A stretch of 64,000 bases of DNA, from assembly GCA_030745875.1 (NCBI GenBank), contig JASLNT010000014.1, positions 62,001 through 126,000 of the forward strand, given 5' to 3'. The notes beneath the pieces are model-generated. The model ran no database searches and was not told the DNA's origin. It worked only from the letters and a program-made list of their open reading frames with translations. Origin of the DNA: Phycisphaerae bacterium (GTDB taxonomy: Bacteria > Planctomycetota > Phycisphaerae > SM23-33). The position numbers and the translations under genes are program-made. Positions 45,665-55,114 of the stretch are shown here, one piece after another (position 1 is the first letter of the stretch; the number at the start of each line of letters is the position of its first letter).

Positions 45665-47455
45665 CTAGTCGCCGCCGTTTAGAATGGCTTTGAATATGTC
45701 CCCGCCGAGTTGCCCTCCGCTGGCCGCTACGTCCTTCAGCAAACCCAGCGCCCCGGCGGGCAGTTTGCTCAGGTCGCTGAAAGGCACGGGCGTGATCTTC
45801 GGATCGTCAGTCGATCCGGTTACGTGCAGACGAAACACTTCCTTGGCGACCAACCGCAGAGGATTGATCGCCTTTACGATGTTCAGCAGTATTCCGGCCT
45901 GCTTGATCGGAAGGAACAGCACATACATGTCGACCTTACCGTTGCTGTGGTCAACTGTCCCGCCCTTCTCGAAATCCGCGGCCCAGACCAATGTGGCGAG
46001 TTGCCCGGTCTCGATTGTGGTGGTTGTCCCTTTAAGTGAGAAAACACTTTGGATGTCGGCCTTGTCGAGTCTGAGATTCATGTGCCTGAACAGTGCTGAG
46101 AGAATCGGCACTTGCCACAGATCCGCATCGTCCAGAAAGAAGGCTCCCCGCCCTTTGATCGTCGCGAGATTCTCGGCGGACATGGCCATACGGATTTCAC
46201 CGGCTCCGATGCCCCGCTCCATTATTCTGTCGGGCGTGAGTATCCGCGTAAGGCTCGCCATGTTTATCTGGTGGGCCGATGCAGACAGCGAAATCTCGGT
46301 GGATTCGTTGCGACGGTGAACGGCTGTGACTTCGGCATGCAGATTCCCGTGGCAGGGGGATCCGGTGACTTTGGCGGTAAGGCGGGAGGTGTCGTCGGGA
46401 TCGTATTGTGCTTCGATTTTCGCCTTGATCCGACCGATCGGACCGGACAACTCGATTTCCCCGGCCGCAGCGAGGGGCATGTTCGGTTTGTCGGTCGCCT
46501 TAAGGTGAACTTTGGCGTCCGAACTCTCGATCGCCAACCATGCGAGCTCGTTCGAACCGATTAACCACTCGAACTCGTCGGGCTTGATATTCGAAGCCAG
46601 GATATCCAATATCGCATGCGTAGTCCCGTCAGCCTGGACCTCACAGCTGATATCAGCCTGGACGGCGCCGTCGAGATGGATCTCGAAGAGCCTCCTGCCG
46701 CCGCGCTTGAGTAGTACCTCTATCTTCCCCTCAACCGCCTGATCAGGCGTCAGCAACAGACCGTCCCCGCGGAACAGCGCCGATCCGTCCGGCTCGAGCC
46801 CACCGCTCATATTAATCGAAATGCGATCGTCGCCGATCTCTCCGAGCGATCGGGCGGCGCTGAAAGTCCCATCCTCCCACTTGATGCTCTGGAACACGAT
46901 GTTCGTGCGCGAAGTTCCGGCAGCCAGCGCGTCAGGCACGACAATTCCCCTCGACGCATGTTCGGCGGGGGAGGCGGTGTTCACAGTACACAACGAGGCG
47001 ACGTCAACGGTCAGTTTCACCGCCTTGAAATCGTTGAGGATTTTGGCGATGTCGAGTCGATCGCTCAATATTTTCTTGAGCGGAATAGTGCATTTACCAT
47101 CGACAAATTGCGGCGAGATAGCAGCCACCGCAACCCTGACGCCCTCAAGACGCGGAATAAATCCATCCCAGGCCGTGTCGATGCGGATATTGGGAACATT
47201 CAGCCACGCCCTGCCCAACTCGTCGCGAACTCTAACGCCCCGAACGTAAGATGGAGAAAACAGGTTCACCTCCACGCTGTCGATCTCGACCGTCCCGAAC
47301 CACACATCATCCAGATAGGATCTCGCAACACTGCGAACGAGGGGAGGCAGGATCCATATTTTGGCGACCCAGACCAGGATCACGCCCAGAACGCACAGGC
47401 AGATCAACGTCCGCAAGAGTCGCACAAACCAGTTTTTTTTCACCTTATCGCTCAT
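45665..47455 (-). CDS. AsmA-like envelope protein
   Basis: 596 residues. One N-terminal membrane helix (LICLCVLGVILVWVAKIWILP) and a long extracytoplasmic beta-rich part: SYLDDVWFGTVEIDSVEVNLFSPSYVRGVRV and a C-terminal AsmA-like repeat (HMNLRLDKADIQSVFSLKG, HVTGSTDDPKITPVPFSDLSKL). AsmA-like and related proteins are thought to form lipid-transfer bridges or influence outer membrane assembly. The start MSDKVKKNWF has no strong ribosome binding site, and lies 53 bases from the divergent DUF547 gene. No catalytic residues are expected. Confidence 0.78.
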   Translation of the reverse strand: MSDKVKKNWFVRLLRTLICLCVLGVILVWVAKIWILPPLVRSVARSYLDDVWFGTVEIDSVEVNLFSPSYVRGVRVRDELGRAWLNVPNIRIDTAWDGFIPRLEGVRVAVAAISPQFVDGKCTIPLKKILSDRLDIAKILNDFKAVKLTVDVASLCTVNTASPAEHASRGIVVPDALAAGTSRTNIVFQSIKWEDGTFSAARSLGEIGDDRISINMSGGLEPDGSALFRGDGLLLTPDQAVEGKIEVLLKRGGRRLFEIHLDGAVQADISCEVQADGTTHAILDILASNIKPDEFEWLIGSNELAWLAIESSDAKVHLKATDKPNMPLAAAGEIELSGPIGRIKAKIEAQYDPDDTSRLTAKVTGSPCHGNLHAEVTAVHRRNESTEISLSASAHQINMASLTRILTPDRIMERGIGAGEIRMAMSAENLATIKGRGAFFLDDADLWQVPILSALFRHMNLRLDKADIQSVFSLKGTTTTIETGQLATLVWAADFEKGGTVDHSNGKVDMYVLFLPIKQAGILLNIVKAINPLRLVAKEVFRLHVTGSTDDPKITPVPFSDLSKLPAGALGLLKDVAASGGQLGGDIFKAILNGGD

Positions 47456-47508
47456 GGAACATACACAAGAAGCTTGTCGCGGCCGGTCAAAAACCTACAA
47501 TCAGCATC

Positions 47509-48402
47509 ATGGTCACGACACGCTTGAAAGTCGCATTTCTTCTGGCCTTGGCATCGCTGGCGGGATGCGTTCGACGACAACCGCCGCGCGAATTCCAGCC
47601 AATAATCCTCGACACCGCCGACGCAGCCGGAAAAGTAGATTATAGCGGCTTGGCTGCGGTTCTTAAAGACAGTGTAGGCCCGGGCGGAAAGATATTGCCC
47701 AAGGAACTCAAAGCCAACGCCAAAATGCTGGAAGGCCAGCTCATGCTCATGACCCTCGCCGGTCCGCAAACGCGCGCCGATCTGTTCGAGGGCGAGCATT
47801 CAGAGCTCAACTACTGGTACAACGCACGTGCGGCCTGGTCGCTTAGACTCATGCTGACCTTCAGCGCCGAACGCCTGAAGGCCGACGGGGAGGAAACCGG
47901 TCCGGACGATCGCTGGCGGATCGAGAACGACGGCGTGTCGATCGAAGAATTCCGCAACAGGCCCTTCCCGATAGACGGAAAATCGATGACGCTGGCGCTG
48001 ATGGATTCATTGATAATTGAGAAATTCGGATTCAAGGCGGTTGTCGGCGCGCCGGGGGTCTCCCCGGTCCGGGGAGCGATACCCGCAAAACCGTTCAATG
48101 CGAGCAGCACGGGCGAACTTATCGACAAGCGTTTCAATGACTTCATAGACGACGCCGACCGATTCGTAATCGACATTCCGTCAAAGCGGATTCTCGCACC
48201 ACCGATATTGTGGCGATTCGAACGGCGGATGATAGAGGCCCACGAATGGAAACACGGGATAACAGGCGTGAACCTGACAACCGCCCTGCTGCCCCACGTG
48301 CGCCTCTCGCCCCACAGGCGCCTCCAGGATGCGGTGGGCTACAAGTGCGTCCAGGCGGACGAACCCAAGGTTCCGCTGATCGTCAAACGCGCCGAAGACT
48401 AA
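47509..48402 (+). CDS. DUF547-family lipoprotein
   Basis: 297 residues from ATG 47509; lipobox LASLAGC20 in the signal peptide. The DUF547 hallmark is SELNYWYNARAAWSLRLM (usual form: FWINxYNA), followed by RPFPIDGKSMTLALMDSLI and, near the end, HGITGVNLTTALLPH. The biochemical role of DUF547 is unknown; many members are secreted or periplasmic and some lie beside glutaredoxin-like proteins. It converges with the ACT-domain gene two bases after its stop. The frame is open far upstream, but only this start yields a lipoprotein signal. Confidence 0.82.
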   Translation: MVTTRLKVAFLLALASLAGCVRRQPPREFQPIILDTADAAGKVDYSGLAAVLKDSVGPGGKILPKELKANAKMLEGQLMLMTLAGPQTRADLFEGEHSELNYWYNARAAWSLRLMLTFSAERLKADGEETGPDDRWRIENDGVSIEEFRNRPFPIDGKSMTLALMDSLIIEKFGFKAVVGAPGVSPVRGAIPAKPFNASSTGELIDKRFNDFIDDADRFVIDIPSKRILAPPILWRFERRMIEAHEWKHGITGVNLTTALLPHVRLSPHRRLQDAVGYKCVQADEPKVPLIVKRAED

Positions 48403-48404
48403 CG

Positions 48405-48872
48405 CTACTTCTTCTTACCGCGGCGGGCCGCGGGTTTCCGGGCGGTCGAGGCGGATTTCGCCTTCTTTTTCTTCTTTGCCGCGGGGGCCAGCAGTTTCTT
48501 GGCTTTCTTTATATCGGCGACCTTGAACACGGCGGTCGTCTTCCCACCAACAGCGCCGCCCGTGCAATATGCGTACGATATGTTGATGTGCGCACCGGCC
48601 AGCACAGTCGCCACCCGAGCGAACGCGCCGGGATTATTGTCCAGTTCCATAACCAGCACGTCGGATTCGGCCCATTCATCGTGACTCTTTCCGAGCACTT
48701 TCCGTGCGGCCGGGGCGTTGTCGGTGACCAGTCGCAGCACACCGTGCTCCACTGAGTCCATAAGCGTCAGCGCCGATACGTTGACCTTCGCCTTGGCCAG
48801 TGCTCCGGCGACAACAGCCAGCACGCCGGGCTTGTTGACCAGGAAAACCGAGAACTGCGTTTCTATATGCAT
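48405..48872 (-). CDS. Tandem ACT-domain protein with lysine/alanine-rich tail
   Basis: 155 residues from the ATG at 48872 (AAAGGA upstream). Residues about 5-65 and 72-126 are two ACT domains (TQFSVFLVNKPGVLAVVAGALAKAKVNVSAL; VMELDNNPGAFARVATVLAGAHINISYAY), small ligand-binding folds that sense amino acids. The last 29 residues are KKKKKAKSASTARKPAARRGKKK-like, strongly basic, as in histone H1-type bacterial proteins. Stand-alone double-ACT proteins are found in anaerobes as regulators, but the basic tail is not a normal part of them and suggests nucleic-acid or ribosome contact. Exact role unknown. Confidence 0.82.
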   Translation of the reverse strand: MHIETQFSVFLVNKPGVLAVVAGALAKAKVNVSALTLMDSVEHGVLRLVTDNAPAARKVLGKSHDEWAESDVLVMELDNNPGAFARVATVLAGAHINISYAYCTGGAVGGKTTAVFKVADIKKAKKLLAPAAKKKKKAKSASTARKPAARRGKKK

Positions 48873-48971
48873 AAAGGCGTCCTTTCTGAACGTGTGGAAC
48901 TGCTTAACTGTATTATACGCGTTAGAACCCTGACTTACCACGGTCGTCCTTCAGGGTTCGGGGTCTGAATT

Positions 48972-49670
48972 TCAGGGTTTGGCCCCGGATTGGTCCTCCA
49001 GGCGCAGGACTTCGGGCGGTCTGGCGTAGATCGGCGCGAGCTTGTTGTAATCGGTGTATTGTCCCTCGCACGCCATCTGTCTGCCTGCTCGCCAAACGCC
49101 CCGGGCGGTGGGAAAATGCAACTCTGAAGGCGCTGTCGATATTTCCGGACCTGTGCAGTCGTGATACGCCAAACCCTCTCCGGTCAGCATAATCGGCCGC
49201 TCAACACGGGCTAGAAACTCGCCAATCTCGACAGTTTCCGACTCGCCCTGCTGAACTATGCGCCCCTCGACCCGGGCGAAACTGCTTACGTATACGCAGT
49301 CGTCTCGGGCGTCCAGCACAACCGCCAGGCGGTCCCACGGCAGGTCAGCAGCCTGCAATGCGACCGCGCTGGACGTCGGAACGGACAGGCATCGCAGCGA
49401 ACTGAGCATTTGCCCCATCGTGCGAGCAACGGTGATTCCGACGCGCAGACCGGTGAAACTGCCCGGTCCGACCGACACGTACAACTCGTCCACGTCCGCC
49501 GGACGCAGACCGGCGCTGTCGAGCAACTCGGCGAGCCTGGGGACAAGCTGCACCGCATGGCGAGCGGAGGCCTGAAAGTCAATGTCGCTGATGAGTTCAT
49601 CGCCCCGCCCAAGCGCCACGCCGCCCGTGCGGCACGATGTTTCGATGGCTAGAGATACTGGTGTTTCCAT
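48972..49670 (-). CDS. tsaB: tRNA threonylcarbamoyladenosine biosynthesis protein TsaB
   Basis: 232 residues of the ASKHA ATPase-like fold. The N-terminus VSLAIETSCRTGGVAL and the SVGPGSFTGLRVGITVARTMGQM segment are the canonical TsaB signatures; the region LAVVLDARDDCVYVSSF follows. TsaB is the non-catalytic partner of TsaD in making the t6A37 modification of ANN-reading tRNAs and is essential in most bacteria. Cytoplasmic. It is divergent from a metallophosphoesterase gene, with a 194-base gap, and 99 bases downstream lies the ACT-domain gene on the same strand. Confidence 0.93.
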   Translation of the reverse strand: METPVSLAIETSCRTGGVALGRGDELISDIDFQASARHAVQLVPRLAELLDSAGLRPADVDELYVSVGPGSFTGLRVGITVARTMGQMLSSLRCLSVPTSSAVALQAADLPWDRLAVVLDARDDCVYVSSFARVEGRIVQQGESETVEIGEFLARVERPIMLTGEGLAYHDCTGPEISTAPSELHFPTARGVWRAGRQMACEGQYTDYNKLAPIYARPPEVLRLEDQSGAKP

Positions 49671-49864
49671 TGTGCGGTCATTCTAGCCCCAATCCGCCGA
49701 ACATGAAACCGTCATCGCTCCAAGACAGGCTAAATGTCTCTGGAATGTGGATGAAAGGTTGGCAATGGGGTTTGACAATCGCCTCTCCGGTCCGTAGCAT
49801 ATTACGGTCTACCGCCCCACCGGGGAGACCGGAGCTTCACGGGAAATATGAGATTCTGTGCCTT

Positions 49865-50638
49865 ATGATCGCGATTATTAGTGACATTCATTCAAACACC
49901 GCCGCCCTGACGGCGGTCCTGGACGACATCACCGGGCGCCAGGTCGAGCGCATAATCTGTCTCGGCGACGTGGTGGGATACGGTCCGGACCCGTGCGGAT
50001 GCATCGATCTGGTTATGGAGCGATGTTGCACAACAGTTCTGGGCAATCACGACTGCGCAGTGACCTACGAACCGAGCAACTTCAATATCGGCGCCGAAAG
50101 CGCCTGCTACTGGACACGCAATGCGCTGGAAAACAGCGAAGACGCCGACAAACGCGCCGCCAGATGGGAGTTTCTGGGCAATCTGTCGGTGAAGGAGACA
50201 TTCGACGCGTCAGATCTGGACCTGGGCGAGATCGAACTGGTCCACGGAAGCCCGAGACGCCCGATAAACGAGTACATATTCCCCGACGACATCTATAACA
50301 ATCCCAATAAAATCCGCGGTCTGTTCGACCGCATCGACAGGCTCTGCTTCGTCGGACACACCCACGTTCCGGGAGTATTCCTCGACACGCCGGACTTCTA
50401 CAGCCCCGAAGAACTCGAATGGGCTTTCGAGGTCGACCCAAAACGCAAAGCCATCATCAACGTCGGTTCGGTCGGGCAGCCCAGAGACAGCGATCCGAGG
50501 GCGGGATACGTCCTGGTTGAATCCGGCGCCGTACGGTTCGTTCGCGTACCGTACGACATCGAAGAAACCGTGCAGAAAGTCCAGGCAATTCCCGAACTCG
50601 ACGACTATCTGGGCGCCAGGCTCAAAAAAGGACGCTGA
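49865..50638 (+). CDS. Metallophosphoesterase (YfcE/MJ0936-like)
   Basis: 257 residues from ATG 49865 (MIAIISDIHSNTAALTAVL); the frame is open upstream but only this start gives the family N-terminus. Metal ligands: D7/H9 in SDIHSN, D in ICLGDVVGYGPDPCGC, N-H in VLGNHDCAV, H in LVHGSPRRP and HTH in FVGHTHVPGVF. A cytoplasmic phosphodiesterase/phosphatase of the calcineurin-like group; substrate unknown. It precedes YidC by 11 bases and is very likely co-transcribed with it. A small GTG-started YidC follows, so the pair may belong to one housekeeping transcript. Confidence 0.88.
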   Translation: MIAIISDIHSNTAALTAVLDDITGRQVERIICLGDVVGYGPDPCGCIDLVMERCCTTVLGNHDCAVTYEPSNFNIGAESACYWTRNALENSEDADKRAARWEFLGNLSVKETFDASDLDLGEIELVHGSPRRPINEYIFPDDIYNNPNKIRGLFDRIDRLCFVGHTHVPGVFLDTPDFYSPEELEWAFEVDPKRKAIINVGSVGQPRDSDPRAGYVLVESGAVRFVRVPYDIEETVQKVQAIPELDDYLGARLKKGR

Positions 50639-50649
50639 GGAACACCCAC

Positions 50650-52716
50650 GTGAACGAGCGACGAGCAAGCAGTGTAATTCTACTGGCGGGCGCCGTGTTG
50701 GCCGCTTTCATCCTGTGCGGCCCGGCGGAACCCTGCCAAGCCCAAACGACGCAGGCATCCACCCAGCCCGCCACCAGACCGCAAACTCCGCAGACCGGAC
50801 CGAGCATCAGCGCACCGGAACCCAAACTGGGTTGGTACATTCCAGTTCGCAGCGACGCGGACAAGAAAACCACTATCGGCTCGCTGGACTCGCGAACGGG
50901 CTACATGTTCCAGGTTGAGGTCGTAAGCGGATACGCCGCCATTCGCACGCTCAAATTGTCGGATTACTTCACCTCAGTTTCAGACAAACAGGCATTCCAC
51001 AACGACCCCGACGCCTACATGAAGCGCATCAACGCGCCAGGCGCGGACGACGGGCACTATACGCTGCTGAATCATGTGCAACTCGGTAAAGCGCGCCACC
51101 TCCCGCTGGCGACGTCCATATACATCAGAGTCGATGGCGAAAAATGGCGTAAAACTCCGAACATTTCCAAAGCACACTGGCGAATGGGCAAGACCACTGA
51201 AGACGACAAGACCCAAAGCGTGAGTTTTCACTGCACGGCGTATCGCGGACGGAACGCAGCCGAAGCGGGGAAGAATCCCTGTCTTGAATTGACGAAGACC
51301 TACACGATCCGCAAGAAAGACTACACGGTGAAAGTCTCTCTGAACGCCAAGAACCTCTCGTCGGAAAAAATCACGCTGCGAGTGGATCAGTCCGGACCGA
51401 CGGGCGTACCGCTGGAGTCTCATCGCACCGACGAGCGTTACGCCGTCTGGGGGCAAGTCGGTAAGGAAAACACGATCGACGTCATGGTCGATAAGAAGAC
51501 AGGCCTGACCGAAGAACACTTCGCAACCCGCAGCACGGTAGGCACCACCGCGGGTGCGTCTGATAGCGCCCCTGTTCTCTGGCTGGGACAGGGCAATAAG
51601 TTCTTTGCGTCGATGTTCTACCTCAACCCGGAAGTCGATCGCAAAGCAGCCGCCAATTACAATGCATCGGTCTACCACCAAGCCGCTTACGAATCCTCAG
51701 ATTCGCTGACACACATAACGGGCCTGGAAATCCCCGCCTGGAGCCTGGCTCCCAAGGCGAGCAAGACGATGAAATTCGATCTGTTCGCCGGACCCAAGAG
51801 GCGGGCGATGTTCACTGACACAGGCGATGAACTCTTCAATCAGCAGTACGAAGATCTCAACTATCGCGACACGATCACTCTGGGAACGTGCGGGATGTGT
51901 ACATTCGCCGTCCTTACGTTCGGAATGATGTGGTTGCTGAACATCTTTGCATCCGTAGCGTTTGGGAATTACGGATTGGCGATTTTCATACTGGTTATCC
52001 TGGTCCGCCTGGTGCTTCATCCTCTGTCTAAGAAAGGCCAGATATCCATGGCCAAAACACAGAAGGCGATGAAGAAGATCCAACCCATGCTGGCGAAGCT
52101 CAAGGAGAAATACGCCAACGACAAGGAAACGCTCCAGAAGGAGACCATGAAGCTCTACAAGGAGCAGGGCGCAAACCCGATGGCCGGAATGATGGGCTGC
52201 CTTCCGATGATGCTGCAAATGCCGATCTGGATAGCCCTGTACGGCGGGCTGAACGCCGCTGTCGAACTGCGACACGCGGGACTGCTGCCTTTCTGGATCA
52301 CCGACCTGGCGGCGCCGGACGCGCTGTTTTCATTTGGAACCAGCCTTCCCCTTCTCGGTTCTACGTTCAATCTCCTTCCCATACTGCTGACCGTTGCGAT
52401 GTTCCTGCAGACCAAGATGAACCCGGCTACTTCTAACGCAGCCGCCACTCCGGAACAGGCCTCCCAGCAGAAGATGATGAAGTACATGATGCCCGGAATG
52501 ATGCTGATGTTCTTCTACAGCGCGCCCAGCGGATTGTCGCTGTACATCATGACTTCAATCTCAGGCGGGGTAATAGAAGGAATATTCATCCGCAAGCACA
52601 TCGCCGAGAAGGAAGCAGCCGAAGCAGCCGCAACCACAACAGTACGCGTGGGAGGCAAGGGCTTCCGGGACAACAGGGAAAAGAAGCCCAAGAGCCCCTA
52701 CAAGAAGCCCTGGTAA
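50650..52716 (+). CDS. yidC: Membrane protein insertase YidC
   Basis: 688 residues from a GTG with GAGGAA about 10 bases upstream. N-terminal helix, then a Thr/Gln/Pro linker, a periplasmic beta domain (about 60-400, VKVSLNAKNLSSEKITLRVDQS), and five C-terminal helices with the insertase core LVRLVLHPLSKK (the conserved groove Arg), YKEQGANPMAGMMGCLPMMLQMPIWIALY and SLYIMTSISGG. The basic C-terminal tail (GKGFRDNREKKPKSPYKKPW) fits ribosome contact. It folds and inserts inner-membrane proteins with or without SecYEG. Unusually it is not beside rnpA/rpmH, its common neighbours, but next to a metallophosphoesterase. Confidence 0.95.
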   Translation: MNERRASSVILLAGAVLAAFILCGPAEPCQAQTTQASTQPATRPQTPQTGPSISAPEPKLGWYIPVRSDADKKTTIGSLDSRTGYMFQVEVVSGYAAIRTLKLSDYFTSVSDKQAFHNDPDAYMKRINAPGADDGHYTLLNHVQLGKARHLPLATSIYIRVDGEKWRKTPNISKAHWRMGKTTEDDKTQSVSFHCTAYRGRNAAEAGKNPCLELTKTYTIRKKDYTVKVSLNAKNLSSEKITLRVDQSGPTGVPLESHRTDERYAVWGQVGKENTIDVMVDKKTGLTEEHFATRSTVGTTAGASDSAPVLWLGQGNKFFASMFYLNPEVDRKAAANYNASVYHQAAYESSDSLTHITGLEIPAWSLAPKASKTMKFDLFAGPKRRAMFTDTGDELFNQQYEDLNYRDTITLGTCGMCTFAVLTFGMMWLLNIFASVAFGNYGLAIFILVILVRLVLHPLSKKGQISMAKTQKAMKKIQPMLAKLKEKYANDKETLQKETMKLYKEQGANPMAGMMGCLPMMLQMPIWIALYGGLNAAVELRHAGLLPFWITDLAAPDALFSFGTSLPLLGSTFNLLPILLTVAMFLQTKMNPATSNAAATPEQASQQKMMKYMMPGMMLMFFYSAPSGLSLYIMTSISGGVIEGIFIRKHIAEKEAAEAAATTTVRVGGKGFRDNREKKPKSPYKKPW

Positions 52717-52731
52717 CCTACGGGATCACCG

Positions 52732-54933
52732 TCATTTGGTCTCTGAGATGCTCTTATCGAGCATCCTCTTCAACGTGACCGTGTCGACCCATATCACCGC
52801 ACCGTTGACCAACAGCACATTCGTACCCTTATTACCGTAATTCGCCGGCAGCTCATACGCTCGTATCAGATTACCCGCGGCGGTGGGTTTGTGAACGATG
52901 TAGACATAATCGCTCTTGCCTACAGGCAAACCTTTAGCGTCGGTGATCATTTTTCGCCCCGAAACCGGACTCATCAGTGCGCTGGGCGAAATATACTTCT
53001 TCTCGACCAGAGCAGGCAGCCCGGGCGGGCTCTGGTTGCGCTGCTCAAGCTGGTACATCGCAACGGCCTTGCCTATGGACATAAGATTGGCTTTTGACGC
53101 GGCCTGACCGGCGGAAGCCCTGGCCTTCTGGACTGCAGGCACGAGAAACGCCGCGGCCACCGGCGCTGTGGTCAATATGGACGTAATGTAGTTGCTGACG
53201 ATCGGAAGCGAACCGTAGCTCTCAACGGTAATGCCCGTCGCGTCGGATGAGACCGCTGCTATCTCCGGGGACAGGTACTTTTCGATCTTCGGTAATGCGG
53301 GCAACCAGTCGACTTTCGGATTCGTCGCCAACCCCAACTCGCGTGAAAGCTCACGGGAGCCGGCGGTCCAGCCCACCAGCAACAGATTGTAGAAGCTCCG
53401 CACGATAGCGGGCGTGTCGACATAAGTGAGCGTAGCCGGTTTGGCCGACACGTTGCGTCGTAACTTCTGGAAGGCTGCGTTGCGGATGAGCGGTTTCTTA
53501 CCGGTGTTTTCCACAGCGGCGACAACCACCTGAGGCCAGAGTGCGATATACAACTTGCCCTTGTGCACAGCCCACGACGGGGCGATAGGAATGCTGCGCC
53601 CGACACCCTGGAGATAATGCACTTCCAGCTTACCGGACTTGAGCACTTCTATGCTTGGTCCTGGCGAACGCCTGAATCGCTCGCCAGGCGGCGGAGCGGT
53701 CTTTTTGCGGAAGATTGCTTCAATCTTCCCAAGCGCGGCGCTCAGTTTCGCGGCGTCTTTAACAGACACTGTCAGGACCGTCCCGCTTCCGAACCCGCCC
53801 AGTGATGAAGCGCTGGTAAGCACCCAGGTGTCTCCCAGATTCCCAAGAATGTCTTTCGAAAGCGATATGCCCAATTCATCTTCGATCCGACGCACTTCCC
53901 TGAGGATCTTCTTGTCCGTTCCGGGCTCTATCCGCCTTGCCATCGCAAGAACCTCAGCATAAAAAGCGGCCGCCGAGAATTTCGTAGCGCAGAGCAGGAC
54001 CGCATCATCGGGCGCCGCGAGGAGATCAGCGTCTCCAAGGGCTCCCCCAGCCAGAAGCGTCAGCAGACCGCGATGCGGAGCCGGGCTCAGAATCCTGGTC
54101 TTGGAATACAGTCCCTTGTCCACAATTCGCGTGGAGCCCGAAGCAGCGGTTATCTTGCCCAGTCCGAGAGCATCGATAATATGCGACACTTTGTCCTTGC
54201 CTTGGGGCCGGCCTTTCGCACCGGACCCGCCGACGGCGCGGCTAAACAGACGGGAGATTCTGGGGCTGAGCTGTTTCAGATCGAGACTGTAGGCGAACTG
54301 TTCGTTTTCACCCGCAACGCCTTTGCGGCGTGCGATGAAGGCCTTGTCTGTCTTGAGGCTTGTCGCAGGCTTAACCGACAGCAGTTTCCCCGCGGTCTGG
54401 TCGCCTATGGTCAGAAAGAAGACCTTGCCCTTGTATCCCAGCGTAACAGCTCCCGCGGGCGAGCGCATCGTGCGGCAGGTTATCCGTCCGATTGTCGTCG
54501 GAGTCATTCGCGCCCCACCGCTTAGTATCAGGGCGTCGAGATGCTTGGCGAAAGCGGGCTGGTCCTTACCAAGATCGATCAGCAGCGCCGCCGAAACGCT
54601 CAACTCATTCTCGCGACCGGGTCCCAGGTCCATCAGCGAGAACGCAACCGGATGCTGCCAGATAATACCGGCGATCCCCCAGAGGTGGGCGACATTCTTG
54701 TCGGGCATCTTGTCGATATTCTCTTTGACGGCTCCCAGCAGGCGTGCGACAACCGGTTCCTGCAGCAGTTGCCCGAGATTCGATCCATCGAAGGGAAGGT
54801 TTCGTCCGGACCAACCGGCGTACACCAGGGAACCGGCGGGGAGTTGGTCCGCCAGCGGCGCTTCGGCCCGAGCGATCGGAACGACCACAAGACAGCAGAC
54901 CGAGAATATCAGTATTGTTGCATGAAGTTTCAT
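52732..54933 (-). CDS. Large secreted protein with pseudopilin-like C-terminal region
   Basis: 733 residues, signal peptide MKLHATILIFSVCCLVVVPIARA. Most of the protein resembles the planctomycete DUF3352-like secreted proteins (LPAGSLVYAGWSG, FAYSLDLKQLSPRISRLF, LTYVDTPAIVRSFYNLLLVGW). The last ~140 residues contain a helix and a segment (FLVPAVQKARASAGQAASKANLMSIGKAVAMY, then GTNVLLVNGAVIWVDTVTL) that is the C-terminal part of DUF1559/type II secretion pseudopilin-like proteins, but there is no prepilin N-terminus here. GGAG precedes the ATG. It converges with YidC 15 bases away. Function is unknown. Confidence 0.7.
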   Translation of the reverse strand: MKLHATILIFSVCCLVVVPIARAEAPLADQLPAGSLVYAGWSGRNLPFDGSNLGQLLQEPVVARLLGAVKENIDKMPDKNVAHLWGIAGIIWQHPVAFSLMDLGPGRENELSVSAALLIDLGKDQPAFAKHLDALILSGGARMTPTTIGRITCRTMRSPAGAVTLGYKGKVFFLTIGDQTAGKLLSVKPATSLKTDKAFIARRKGVAGENEQFAYSLDLKQLSPRISRLFSRAVGGSGAKGRPQGKDKVSHIIDALGLGKITAASGSTRIVDKGLYSKTRILSPAPHRGLLTLLAGGALGDADLLAAPDDAVLLCATKFSAAAFYAEVLAMARRIEPGTDKKILREVRRIEDELGISLSKDILGNLGDTWVLTSASSLGGFGSGTVLTVSVKDAAKLSAALGKIEAIFRKKTAPPPGERFRRSPGPSIEVLKSGKLEVHYLQGVGRSIPIAPSWAVHKGKLYIALWPQVVVAAVENTGKKPLIRNAAFQKLRRNVSAKPATLTYVDTPAIVRSFYNLLLVGWTAGSRELSRELGLATNPKVDWLPALPKIEKYLSPEIAAVSSDATGITVESYGSLPIVSNYITSILTTAPVAAAFLVPAVQKARASAGQAASKANLMSIGKAVAMYQLEQRNQSPPGLPALVEKKYISPSALMSPVSGRKMITDAKGLPVGKSDYVYIVHKPTAAGNLIRAYELPANYGNKGTNVLLVNGAVIWVDTVTLKRMLDKSISETK

Positions 54934-55114
54934 AAGTCATCTCCAAATACGTTTTCGCCCCTGCCGCGAGCAAGCGGGCGTCTCTGGGATCATAATGTGC
55001 AAAGACCCTTTCCAGCGGATATGGTATCGCATGTTCACACCACAGTTCCACAGCTTTTTCCACGCCCAACAAAATTGCCCCCACCTCAAACGCGATTGCG
55101 TATACAATGGCGAG

